This document shows positions 29,063 to 39,962 of a DNA stretch of 64,000 bases, in pieces. The stretch spans positions 14,372,485 to 14,436,484 of the forward strand of contig NC_134027.1 of assembly GCF_964204645.1 (NCBI RefSeq), written 5' to 3'. The translations under genes and the position numbers were made by a program. How positions within the stretch are numbered: position 1 is the stretch's first letter; every line of letters starts with the position of its first letter. Below the pieces are notes generated by a model that worked only from the letters and a program-made list of their open reading frames with translations, searched no databases and was not told the origin of the DNA. This stretch comes from Tubulanus polymorphus. Taxonomy: Eukaryota; Nemertea; Palaeonemertea; Tubulaniformes; Tubulanidae.

Positions 29063-32000
29063 TTAACACGTTAGAATTCTTTTCATTATCTCGTTCTCTT
29101 TTGTTTCTTCTCTTTTAAATTTTAAGTATTCATCTAAATTGCAACCATAAGCAACTGTATGAATTCCATCATCTAAAATATATCTTTTATCATCAAATGG
29201 GTTTAGACTTATCTTTTCAATTTCTTCAATAAACATTTCATGATCTTCAGATCTTAAACATCTCATCTTATGTTTTCTAACTTCTTCATTGAATATACAA
29301 TTGATGTAATCTTTGAAATGAATATTCTTTTCTACTACACTTTTGGTTATTCCTTTTAACTTTTTAGCTTCATGTTCTTTAGTTTTATATGAATACATTT
29401 TAGATCTAATACCGATGAACTCTATCATTTCTTCACCACCTAATTCATCTTTGAATTTATCTTTTTTATTATCATTGCTAAACAATTCATGATCTTTAGG
29501 ATAGTTACTAAAATCAAAATGATGTTTTAATGTTTTTAAATCATCAGTTATGTTATCAGTTTTTATCTTTAATATGTAACTGTCGGTATCACAATATAAT
29601 ATTTCTATATGTTTTTCTCCAAAAAGTGGTTGTAATATATTATAATAGAATTCATACATTAGTAATTTTGATAATTCTAAAACTGAAGCGCCAACATAGA
29701 TTGGTTTATTAAATTTCATTGATGTTCTTCTCATCTTAACTGCGGCTAAATTTTCATCAAATATTCTGTTACCAATGAACTTAGGATATGTTTGTAAATG
29801 TCTAATTCTTTTACCATTACTAACTAACTCAATATCATTTCTATTTCTAATATTTTCACAAGTCTTACCATAGAATGCATTATTCATTAACTTGAAGAAA
29901 TCTTTCTCGAAATCAGTTTTAGCTTTAGTTCTCTGTTTGGTGTTAAAATCTATATATTTTTCTAACCACTTAGATTGACTGAATGAAATATATCTATGTA
30001 CTTTTTTTAGAATCATTCCTTGTTTTAGATAAAACTTTAACATTCTATAATGTACTACATAATTATATTTATCTTTCTGAGTTACCATTAACTTTTCTGT
30101 ATGAATATGATTTTCGGGTTTAATTCTTTTTTGGTAATTTGATAATTCTTCATGAGTTACAGTTTTATGTTCGGGACAATAAGCTAGATTTCTAGATTTA
30201 AATTTAATATGTTCAGGATATTCTAAGTCTACAACAAAGAAGTAACCAGTATCTGAATCATCTGCAATATCTAGAATTCTTTTCTTCCAATCAAATTTAT
30301 CATTATTTTCATTCGGTAAAACTTCAGTTAATTCAAATACTCCATAAGGTTGTGGTTCCATCATTGCCCAACCATACAAATTATTTGCATCTATATATAA
30401 TAACTTATATCAAGGATTATCATTTACATTGAAATATCTATCACCTAATACACCTGAAACTCCTCCTCTTATAGATTTTTCAAATAATAATAATTGATCT
30501 ATATTTGTTAACAAATCCATTTTTATATCTGTAAATTTTAATCCACAATCCCATGTTAAACCTGGTGATGAATAACAATGACAAGGATCAATGTTAAAAT
30601 ATTTTAGGTTTACATCTCTAAACCTTTCGAATATATCGGTTAATAATAATACATCTGATTTTAAATATAAATCTACTAATTGCCCATGATTTTCTATTTT
30701 GAAATGATTCCAAATATTCAATGTTCTATTATATACTTCATCTTTAACATATTCATTTTTTAATTCATCATAAAATTGTTCTTTCAATAATTCAGTTATG
30801 TTAAAATCATTATGATTTTTATAGAAAGAATATGGAATTGCTCCTTTATATCTCATTAATTGGAAATCATCATTATTTGGATAGTGTTGTTTTAATATCT
30901 TTAATTCATCATCAACTAATGATTTTGATAAGTTATCTAATGAACTATTTAAAAATCTATATGAATCTATAAATCTTAGACACCCAAGTTGGAATGATAT
31001 ATAATTCTCAGATGTTTTAGCTAACATTCTAAATTTATAAGTTGGTATTTTATCTTTTGATCTATTTGAATTTAATATTTCTATTTCATTATTGATTTCT
31101 TCTATTTTATGGCATAACTGTTTGATGAATAAATGTGCATCATATCCTGATAGATTATGAAATATAACTGGTACAAAATTAATTTTCTTAGCTTGTAAGT
31201 TACAATTCTCATGTGCAGCGCCTCTAAACTTTCCGTTCAAATGATCATGGTCTCTTACGTTTTTATCTTTATAATTAAATATCTTTTCACAATAATAACA
31301 TTTATCTGCAAACGCAAATTCTTCTTTATCTTCTTCTGTCATTATAATTTCTATATTTGTATTCAATAATTTACTTAATCTTATTTCATATTCAATTAAT
31401 AAGTCACAAAAATGATTGATAACATTTTCATTTCTGTAAAGATAATATTCACTTTCAATTAGTTCTGGATAATCAGATTTTATATATAACCCGAAAGCAG
31501 CAGCTGATTGATGAATCTATTTAATTGTATTTGTTTTTGGTGGTTCATCTGAAAAATCATTTTCATTAGAATTTAATTTCTTTCTTTTATAATATATTTC
31601 TTTTCTATCTTGATCAGTTAATTCTTTATTTAATGATTCAAAATCTCCATATATTACAAATGGTACTTTATTTTTGTAATCATATTTTTTGAATTCTAAT
31701 ATTTTATCCTTTTCATTTGGTAAAACTAATTTACAATAATCATGATTTTCACATAATTGTTTATGATTTAATAATGTACTTTCATTACTGAATCTATGTA
31801 AACATTTTCTACAAAGATATATTTTATGGTGATCATTTTCTGATTTGAAAAATAAATCGATTTGTTTAATCCACATATAATGATTCTCATAATATAATAT
31901 ATCTATAATATCATTTGAATCATAATCTTTTGATAGATATAAAGGTTCTAATGTATAATGTTTTATATTGTTACCTTTTGTATTTGGTAATTTGATTAAA

Positions 32001-33088
32001 TCAAATACATTTATTCTTAAATTATTATCTCTTTCTATTTTTGGGATGTTTTTAATTCTAACAGGATACTTATCTATCTTATAATTATTTTCAAATGGTT
32101 TATAATGAGTTAATCTACAAATATTATAAGTTGCAGGATGTAAACAACTTATTATAGTCCATAGTAAACATTTATCATCAAAATTTTGTACATTTATTAC
32201 AGCATTAGTTTTAAATGGTAGTTTAATATAACTTGTTCCATTTATACTATCATCTTTATAATATGATAAATTATTTTCATCAATTGGTTTTGATTTAGTT
32301 AACTTATTATATTTTGTGTTATAAACATGTAAAGTCATAAATATTATTTCATCAAATATTAAACCAGATCCTTCAAAATATTTCTCTTCTATTTTAGTTT
32401 TTACTTCATTATAACATTTATCTAACTTATCATCTATATGTTGTTTTGAAATAATATGTTGTGAATGAGAATTTATATTATATATTGGTTTATCTTCAGA
32501 TTTTATAAACTTTACTTTAGAAGATATACTTATTTTAGGATATTCAAAATCTGTAATTATTTTTATTATTTCTTTCATATTTTCTAAATGTTTTTTATTT
32601 TCTTCTAATGTTTTTCCTTTATGAAATTTAAACTCGATAGCTGCTGGACCAATATCACTTTTAAATGCTTCGGTTATCTCTATATCTTTTTTATTATCTA
32701 ATGAATTAATATAATTTCTTACATCTTCCATGTATGGTCTTTTATTGTTTAATTCATTTTTTATGCTTTTAATTGTCTTCTGTTTCTTATCGTTATCATT
32801 ATCAAAATAATCTTCACCTAAAATATCATTATTCTTATTTCTAATATGACTTATAGATTTTAAATGTTCTTTATAATATCTTTTATCACTGAATGATTGA
32901 TTACATGTATCACATTTATATGTTTCTTTTTCATTCTTTAATTCTTCTAATTTAGTTTCTAATATATCATCTTTATATTCTAGTTTCAATTTATTCTCTA
33001 AATGTGTTTTAGTTTTATTGTGTCTTGCTTTTTGGGATTTATCTATATTGATATTACATGTTGGAGAGTAGTACTTATTTGCTTCCAT
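29063..33088 (-). pseudogene. polB: DNA polymerase B with zinc finger and endonuclease VII-like domain (two stops)
   Basis: 1341 sense codons in one frame, broken only by TAG (31517-31519) and TGA (30410-30412). N-terminus: two C2H2-like fingers, the first having lost a Cys (YYSPTC), the second CDTCNQSFSDKRYYKEHL. Exo I is YGDFESLN (~480). An endonuclease VII-like block follows (CYYCEKIF ... VRDHDHLNGKFRGAAHENCN, ~595-630). Exo II is FHNLSGYDAHLF, Exo III LYLKSDVLLLTD. Polymerase motif A is DANNLYGWAM (~905), B is LMNNAFYGKT (~1070) and C is YCDTDSY (~1167). This is the protein-primed family B type that copies linear Polinton genomes. Motif C has no intein here, unlike E2. The start lies in ATTAAAATGG. 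Confidence 0.92.
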
Positions 33089-33388
33089 TTTAATACTAAA
33101 TTTTTTATTAAAATTGATTTTAGAAGTTCAATGATTTATATGTTATTCATGTATATGAATATTTTAAGAGTAATAGGGGTAATGGGCTTTCGGGTTAAAG
33201 GTTGAATGGTCGAGTCCATTAATAACAAATATTAAGAGTAATTTAAAACTATAATATATTTTCATAACCGTGTGTATTTCAGTTGAACAATAGAATAATA
33301 ATTATTATTTGAATATATTTGATTATATGAATTTGTGTATTGTAAATAAATCAATTGGTCGCGGAGCGGAGCGGTAGCGAAGTGGAGC
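32975..33388 (-). repeat. E1 right terminal inverted repeat
   Basis: Inverted copy of 13529-13942, including the first 114 bases of the polymerase gene. Outer tip GCTCCACTTCGC read inward on the minus strand. Confidence 0.9.
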
Positions 33389-33806
33389 AAAATATAGATG
33401 TTCCAAAAAAATATAGATGTTCCATTGCCAGAAAAACCCAGTATATTAGGGGTTGACTGAAGTAATTATCAAAAAGATCATGGGAGAAATGTTAGTAATA
33501 ATCATACATGCTCATACCATTTGGAATCTAGAAACTAGATTTATAACATATATTTCAAGTCTCGTGCAGAGTCTGTGCTAAAAACTGTATTCGATTCATC
33601 CAGATATTGTCATGTCCATTTATTATACTGCAGATAGGGAAAATAATCTAACAAAATTCATAAACGGAATATTTGGTAGATGCTGAATTAGCCTTTTTTT
33701 GTAACAAAACTAGAGCAGTATAGTAAATGTCCTTGACGGAACTAGTAATTACTTGAAAGATTGATAATCCGTCAGCGATCAGTCACCGCCTCATAAACCT
33801 AAGATT
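33389..33806. other. Gene-free flank right of E1
   Basis: Starts with a short direct duplication (AAAATATAGATGTTCC at 33389 and again near 33409). Nothing else is recognised. Confidence 0.4.
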
Positions 33807-36672
33807 TTAAAATGTCACCAAAGAAATATTCATGACTCTATGAAGACCTTCAGGACGATGGATGATACTCGACAACTTTTGGCAGTCACCATTTTTCATT
33901 GAAAGCTGTGCTGAATAAGCTCGTTCATTTGTCAGGACATCTCCACCAAATACAATTTTCCCGAGACATGACGGTGTACCTGCATTCAGCAGTGGTACAT
34001 ACTCACTCTGAATGTGCTGAAGGATACGTATGATTCCTGCTGTTTCATTTTCCGATTCTTCCATTAAATCCACTAATAAATACTCTGATTTCGATTTGCT
34101 CTGATTTATGTATGGATGAGGGATACATTCAGGCAGCAAACTAGCATAAGGTATCAAACACTTTACGTAACAGACGAGCACTTTCGCAACGTGGAAAGAC
34201 ATACAATCAATAAGTTTATTACAATCTTCATCAGTGGGTAAGAAATGAATTTCTTGAAAGTCAGCGATGTCAGCCTTTGGTTTTGTGTCGTCAAGCGTTT
34301 CAGCTGCTAAAAACCTTTTCTTGACACAAACATTTAAAAACCAATGAATACTTTTCCTTTGAAGCTCCGAGGTCATATAGGTAGGCGATATAGTTAAGTC
34401 CAAGTTATCTCCAAAAACATCAAATGGAGTTGTTTCTATCGTACAATCCAAGCTCTTCAAATACTTACACGTAGCAGGAATCGATGCAACAGCAAACACT
34501 GGTGAACTACATGTAGTAGAATTACTTATAGGCATTCCATTTTTCATTAGAACATTGAAAGATTTGTTTTGTAAAGTTGTTTACTCATTATAACACGTAA
34601 AATACATCGGTCGATGCTTACTTTGGACGGGAAAACATTGGTTTGATTTTTTCATAGACACATGACTATAAACGGAACGACAATGGTTGAACGAAGAGGC
34701 AACTTTGACCACAGCTTTTGATTCACATTCTTTCTCATGTAATGTGACCTGATGACTTGGAAACTGTGTTTCAGTCCTCATAGGATCAGAACATATTTTG
34801 CTATGCCCTTCCTTCGTTACCGGATATTTCTCATAGTGTTTGACTATTTGATTTCTAGACTCCAGCACTTGCTTATCGCTAGCATAAAATCTTTTTTCTG
34901 TGTATAATGCATCGCCTGAATTTCTCTTTTTTTGTTGGGAATAGAACAATTCGATACACTGAGCCCCATGTGATTACACATTGTTATAACCTAAAAATAA
35001 ATTTCAATCATGTAGTCTACATCTGAATAAAAATCAAATGTTTTCGGTCAACTGCCAGTCCTTTCTGGTTCTAATAAGACTTCTATCAGGTATGTACCAC
35101 CAAAACTGATTGAGCTAGGCCACCTGATGTGCTCTCAAGCCAAGTTGAAATAGACATTAGTGTGGCAGGGGATTGTGCCGTGGCTGAGTGTAGCGATGCC
35201 TTCAGGTTCGAATCCTTGCCAAGGGAGGATGAAATATGAATGTAAGTGGAAATCTAATTGAACATAATCAGGCAAATTTTAAAAAACATTGAAACACTTT
35301 TCTACCGGTTAGCGTCTTACCTTATCTGACGTACCACCATCATCAAGAGCTAAACCAACAATATGCTGCATGACTGACAACATGCGATTACGACTGAACA
35401 GCATGATCGAGCCAGCCATTGCCATTTGCTGCTCCTTCTGGTAAGAAGTTGTGGTCCCATAGACTACGGTTCTTAAAACGTCAACAAACATCTTCGTCCG
35501 TTCTTGCCATTCATCTATGATAATATCTGGCTTGAAGTTCAGTAGACTAGTCACATCAGATGACCGTAAAACTGACGGTGGATCCATCGCGCACAGTGAA
35601 ATTATCTCCTGGTTCAAATGATGTAACATTAATTCGAATATCTCCGTTTTGTACATATTTACAATGGAAGCAACCACCACATGCCTTGGCTTTCCAGCAA
35701 CTAAGTTCATCAAAAATGCCCTCAGCTTTTTTTCGGAAGCCACGAAACGTCTAGTCTGCGATGGGTATGCAACAGTAACAGTGACCTAGATTCACAAAGA
35801 AAAGAAAAGAGAAAAAGACCAGTTGTAGAAACTTACTTGAAATTACTAGAACTACAATGAATTCCATGCTAGACTAAGCTCAGAACCTTGTAGCAGGCCT
35901 AACATATAAACAAGAAAATACAAACATTCCAGGACCAATGATCATACCTTTGTATTTTTCTTCTTGCAATACTCTTCATCTAACGCTAGTTTCTTCTTGG
36001 CTCTGGATGTAGAGGCACGCTGTAAAAGTAAATTTATATTTAGAATAGACAGCAGTAAACTTTATGAAGGCGATGGATCATTATCGACGATTAATAATAC
36101 TACAGCGGCATAATGATAGTCTACTTAAGTGAATTGTGTATTTTGTACCAAAGATTTAAATGCTACATACCGGTAATGCAAACGTAATGGTTCGTTTGCA
36201 CTTTTTAGACGAACGCTGCGCTGGTGATAGTATCTTCGAGTTAATTTTTGACAGGGGTGTCGAAATCTTCTGCACTTTTTCACGAGGTACAGGTGTCTGC
36301 CCACTGGGGATGCGACAACGTTTCACCGGTTTGGTATTCTCAGAGTCCGACTCAATTGGCAGTTCAAATTCATTAGTCTCGGCCACATCTAAAGATTCAG
36401 TGTTGACTGACAGTGACAATAATGTCAATACGTCATCCTGATGCGCATGTAATAGGCTCACAATATCTTGCTGCACATCTTTCAATTTGTTCGCAGCATT
36501 GGAAAATTTCGATAAACATTCACGACACAAGATTACTCGTTTTCGGTTATTGGTTTCCAAAAACGACATGTACAGCGATAATAACGCCCGGTTGGAAAGT
36601 GACTGAATCTATTCTCACGCGCGACCGAGAGTCATCAACAGACTTTTTGCACAGATCACAAATCTTTGACAT
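33807..36672 (-). pseudogene. DUF6589-like gene, four exons, broken
   Basis: Minus-strand exons with consensus borders: 36171-36672 (ATG 36672, donor GTATGT), 35948-36019, 35321-35785 (acceptor after a long pyrimidine tract, donor AAG/GTAAGA) and 33807-34990. Exon 1 has paired cysteines (ICDLCKK ... LCRECLSKF), suggesting a zinc-binding head. Exon 3 matches the helical region of the family (AGSIMLFSRNRMLSVMQHIVG). Exon 4 has FGDNLDLTISPTYM, then KIVFGGDVLTNERAYSAQL and HRPEGLHRVMN, the blocks I associate with DUF6589 proteins, an expanded, probably transposon-derived family. Frameshifts in exon 1 (near 36565) and exon 4 (near 34920 and 34560) make it a pseudogene. Confidence 0.6.
35161..35233 (+). 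repeat. tRNA-derived SINE copy (family A)
   Basis: A-box TGGCTGAGTGTAGCG and B-box GGTTCGAATCC, in an intron of the DUF6589-like gene, antisense to it. Confidence 0.6.
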
Positions 36673-38605
36673 TGTAACACGTACGCATCAGTAATTAAGA
36701 ACATCCAGCATCTGAACGGGATGAACGTACGTCAGGGCTGCCAACCTTTCAAAATTCCATTTAGGGATGAATGGCAGATTAATTAGGAATATTGAAGGTT
36801 TCAATAGGAATATATCGAAACCGAAGAAATTGTGACTTTTCCAAGTAGGAATATTTTGCTTTCAATTAGGAATACCTTTCACGTGTAATATATGAAAGCT
36901 GGATATGAAAATATGGAATTATTAGCAAAATAAAAAATCAGCAAATTCTACAGAATGTATTTTTTCTTTATTATTTTATGAAAGATAAAAATCAACAGTG
37001 TTTATCAAAAATATACAATAGACTAAAAAATAAGAACATAAAACTTGCATAAATTGTCAAACGAATTACATAACACTATACAGCTGTCATGCGAATATAT
37101 CCATTTCCAGCATCAATTCCACGATACTGTCCAAGAGAGACTCCACGTACAGAACTGAAAGATACAAACAGTAAAAAGTCTCTAAATCTACATGCTACTC
37201 GGTGGTGCTGCCATCTGCCAAATATGCGAACTAAAAGTTTACTTTGAGATGCACTGCTCGAAAGCATCTTAAATTATCTTTTTAAATCAAACTAACACAA
37301 GAGTGACAACATTAAGGTTCAAACTAGCAAAGCAATTGCTTACCGAAACATTTCAAAGAGTCCATACGTTGAAATCTAACCCGGATCTTCGAATGCTAAT
37401 CGCGCTGCGAAAACGAGCTAATTACCGCAGTAAACCGATTCTTCTCCGAAACGATGCGGAGCAATTTGACAATAACAATCACATTTTGCCACATGTCATA
37501 ATATTTTCACAAAAATGATTGAAAACAACGTATTTTAAAACGAATGAACTTTATTTTTATTCTTGAAACAAATTAAAAAGCTGCTCTCCTACTACGAAAT
37601 AATCGTACGCCATGCGTAGATAAAATCAATAACACAGCTACTCTCATACACACACACGCACGCACGCGCGCGCTAGTAAGCGCTGTTTATCGCCTGACCC
37701 ACGTACACAGTATATAGCCACGCACTCATCCACCACGGGCGTGCATATAAATTCCCCACCTATTCAATTCTGTTCTACCAAATCATCATATTGTGTTACA
37801 ACGCGCTGTCTGGCGGGTGGAAAATCGGACATCGCCGAAAAAGAAAAAAAAGTCGGAATTTTGTATACCCGATCGTATCGTCGGAATTTCTTCACGCAAA
37901 TCGGGAGGATTCCGAATAATTCGGGAGGGTTGGCAGCCCTGGTACGTGTATCGAGCAAAGCACACGAGAACGAACAAACAAACCATGCTTCGACAACCCG
38001 GAAATCATATAAATGGGAAAACCCGGGCGGAAGTATGGACCAAATGAAACATGATTTCTGATAGGCTGACAATGACATCACGGCAAAGCTGCGCATGTAT
38101 CTGCGCACACGGTAGTTTATGGCAGGGTTTCGTGCCGTGGCAATCTCGATGCCATCAGGTTCGAATCCCTGCAGAGGGAGGATGGAATTTCATGAATTTG
38201 CTGAATCACGCTGAATGCATAGCGGCTTCGAATCCCAGCATGAGGATGACAAATGACTGGTTTTTAATAATGAAATATTCAGTTGTTAAGTAGCACAACA
38301 CCACTATTAACCAAAAGCACTATTAAATAATGGCATATTTAAAAGAAAGATCTGAATATGGGCATCACCGTTTTTTAATGAGGTGGCAGCACTGTATGGA
38401 CTGAGCATTTGATCTTTAGTCAAAATTTTATTTATTTTAACTTCACAATTTTGTAAATAAGGTTGTTTTCAGCAAAAAACAAACGTGCCTATTTGAAACA
38501 CAAAACAATTCTGAGCATACTGAAACAGTAATCATTTGCCAGAGTACCATAGGTTAGTCGCCTATAAGTAACAAAAAATCACGGTTTTCACTTATATGTA
38601 TGTAA
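36673..38605. other. Gene-free stretch with a SINE and repeats
   Basis: No supported gene. 36760-36890 has several TAGGAATAT words. 37640-37680 is a short CA/CG dinucleotide run. The SINE is at 38118-38185. A 63-codon minus-strand frame at 37076-37267 has no recognisable domain. Confidence 0.4.
38118..38185 (+). repeat. tRNA-derived SINE copy (family A)
   Basis: Core GGCAGGGTTTCGTGCCGTGG and B-box GGTTCGAATCC followed by CTGCAGAGGGAGGATG; third copy of the family in the window. Confidence 0.6.
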
Positions 38606-39598
38606 GATGTCGAAAACTGGATACGTTCGTGTGAACATTGTGGAACTAGGAAAAATCCCCCTCATCCTGTTCGAGCCCCGTTGTTGCCAATTCCACAGAG
38701 TCACCCGTGGGATATGGTAGCTATGGATATATTAGGTCCATTACCAGTTACAGATAAAGGTAATAAGTATATTCTTGTTCTTGTTGATATGATGACCAAG
38801 TGGCCGGAAGCTTTTGCACTTCCCAACCAAGAAGCAGTAACCATTGCTCGTAAAATATACGAAGAGATATTGTCGCGACACGGTCCGCCTAGAGTGTTCC
38901 TCTCGGATAGAGGTCAAATCTTTCTTTCAAAACTTATGTCGGAGTTGTGTAGATTATTTAATACTACATGTACATAAGGTCAAGAACGAGTGGGTATAGG
39001 CCTCAAACAAATGGTATGGTAGAGAGATTCAATGGTTCACTGGTTGCTTCTTTGTCTCACTACGTTAATGAAAGGCATAGTGATTGGGATCTTTTTATTC
39101 CCAGTGTGCTTTACGCTTATAGAGTCTCTAATGCGACTGAAACAACACAATTTAGTCCATTCTTTTTAATGTATGGCCGAGAACCAGGCCTGCCGATGGA
39201 TATGGCACTATTGCAGCCAAATTTTAAATACCATGATGTGGAACATTTCATTGCAGATGTCATTTCAGGAATGACAGAAGCACAGGAATTGGCTTTAAAA
39301 CGTATACAAAAGGCTCAAAAGAAAATGAAAAGTCAATATGACAAAAAAGGCCTTCGATCCTCCGTTTAATATAGGTGATCGGGTGTGGATATTCACACCA
39401 GGAAAGGTTAAGAAACTCTCAACAAAATTACTACATCGCTGGACAGGTCCCTGGACAGTAAAGAAGAAAATTGGACCAAACACATATATGGTTAGTGACA
39501 GAAATAATACACTCAAGTCTAATCCAGTGCATGCCGCTAGAATGAAGTGGTATATTGGACCGGATCTTCGACCACCGGACCCAGGTATTGTGGTATAG
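38606..39598 (+). pseudogene. Gypsy integrase (5'-truncated, frameshifted)
   Basis: Begins with the end of the H2C2 zinc domain (WIRSCEHCGTRK). The rve core follows with the catalytic residues present: Asp in AMDILGP (~38716), Asp in FLSDRGQIF (~38905), Glu in MVERFNGSL (~39020). Then the GPY/F-like C-terminal part (FNIGDRVWIF, LLHRWTGPW). Frameshifts near 38970 and 39345. Reverse transcriptase and gag are absent upstream, so the element is 5'-truncated. The known role is insertion of the retroelement cDNA. Confidence 0.85.
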
Positions 39599-39934
39599 AA
39601 TTTTCAGGATGATCAACTGGACCAACTCTCGCAGAAAGTGGGTCCCCCCAGTGGGCCTACTCAATATGTTATTAATGAAAGTATGAATAATCGAGGAACG
39701 GACACAGGAAACAGAAAAGTAGAAATCAAAGATAACGAAATATCGGAACAAATTTATTATGTAGAGAAAATTTTAAGGCATCGGAAGTCGAAAGGAAAGT
39801 TTCAATATCGCATAAAATGGTTAGATTTTCCTTCAGCGGAGAACATATGGGAGAAAAGTGAAAACCTTTCAGCGGCTATTCTACGAGAATATTGGGACAG
39901 AAAACCAAATAAACGTAAGAAACGAAAACATTAA
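39599..39934 (+). pseudogene. Gypsy integrase chromodomain
   Basis: Follows the integrase after a TAG at 39596-39598. It encodes YYVEKILRHRKSKGKFQY, RIKWLDFPSAENIWE and a basic tail, a typical chromodomain (shadow of a methyl-lysine reader) at the C-terminus of a chromovirus-like integrase. An in-frame stop separates it in this copy, or it may be a genuine separate frame. Confidence 0.7.
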
Positions 39935-39962
39935 TGTTAAATCGGTTGTCTCTTTTCAGAAA

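Larger units (their letters stand above)
13529..33388. mobile_element. E1: Polinton/Maverick-type element, 19.9 kb
   Basis: Bounded by 414-bp inverted repeats. It encodes the hallmark set: protein-primed-type DNA polymerase B, retroviral-type integrase with chromodomain, packaging-type ATPase, candidate major and minor capsid proteins, plus a conserved run of small structural or membrane genes. Coding density is high, there are no introns and A+T is very high. Left block on plus strand: HNH, P1, P2, integrase, ATPase. Right block on minus strand: zinc finger, capsid genes, polymerase. It carries a 2.1-kb secondary insertion in the integrase. Several genes have single stops or frameshifts. No clear 6-bp target duplication was identified. 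Confidence 0.9.

Noticed and set aside
16320..33088. Stop-codon reassignment or programmed readthrough in E1
   Set aside because: All three stop codons appear as interruptions, and comparison with E2 shows sense codons at several of these places. Many genes end normally on TAA and the host is a metazoan. Point mutation is simpler.
37076..37267. 63-codon minus-strand frame as a gene
   Set aside because: No recognised domain, no splice context and AT-rich surroundings; not supported.
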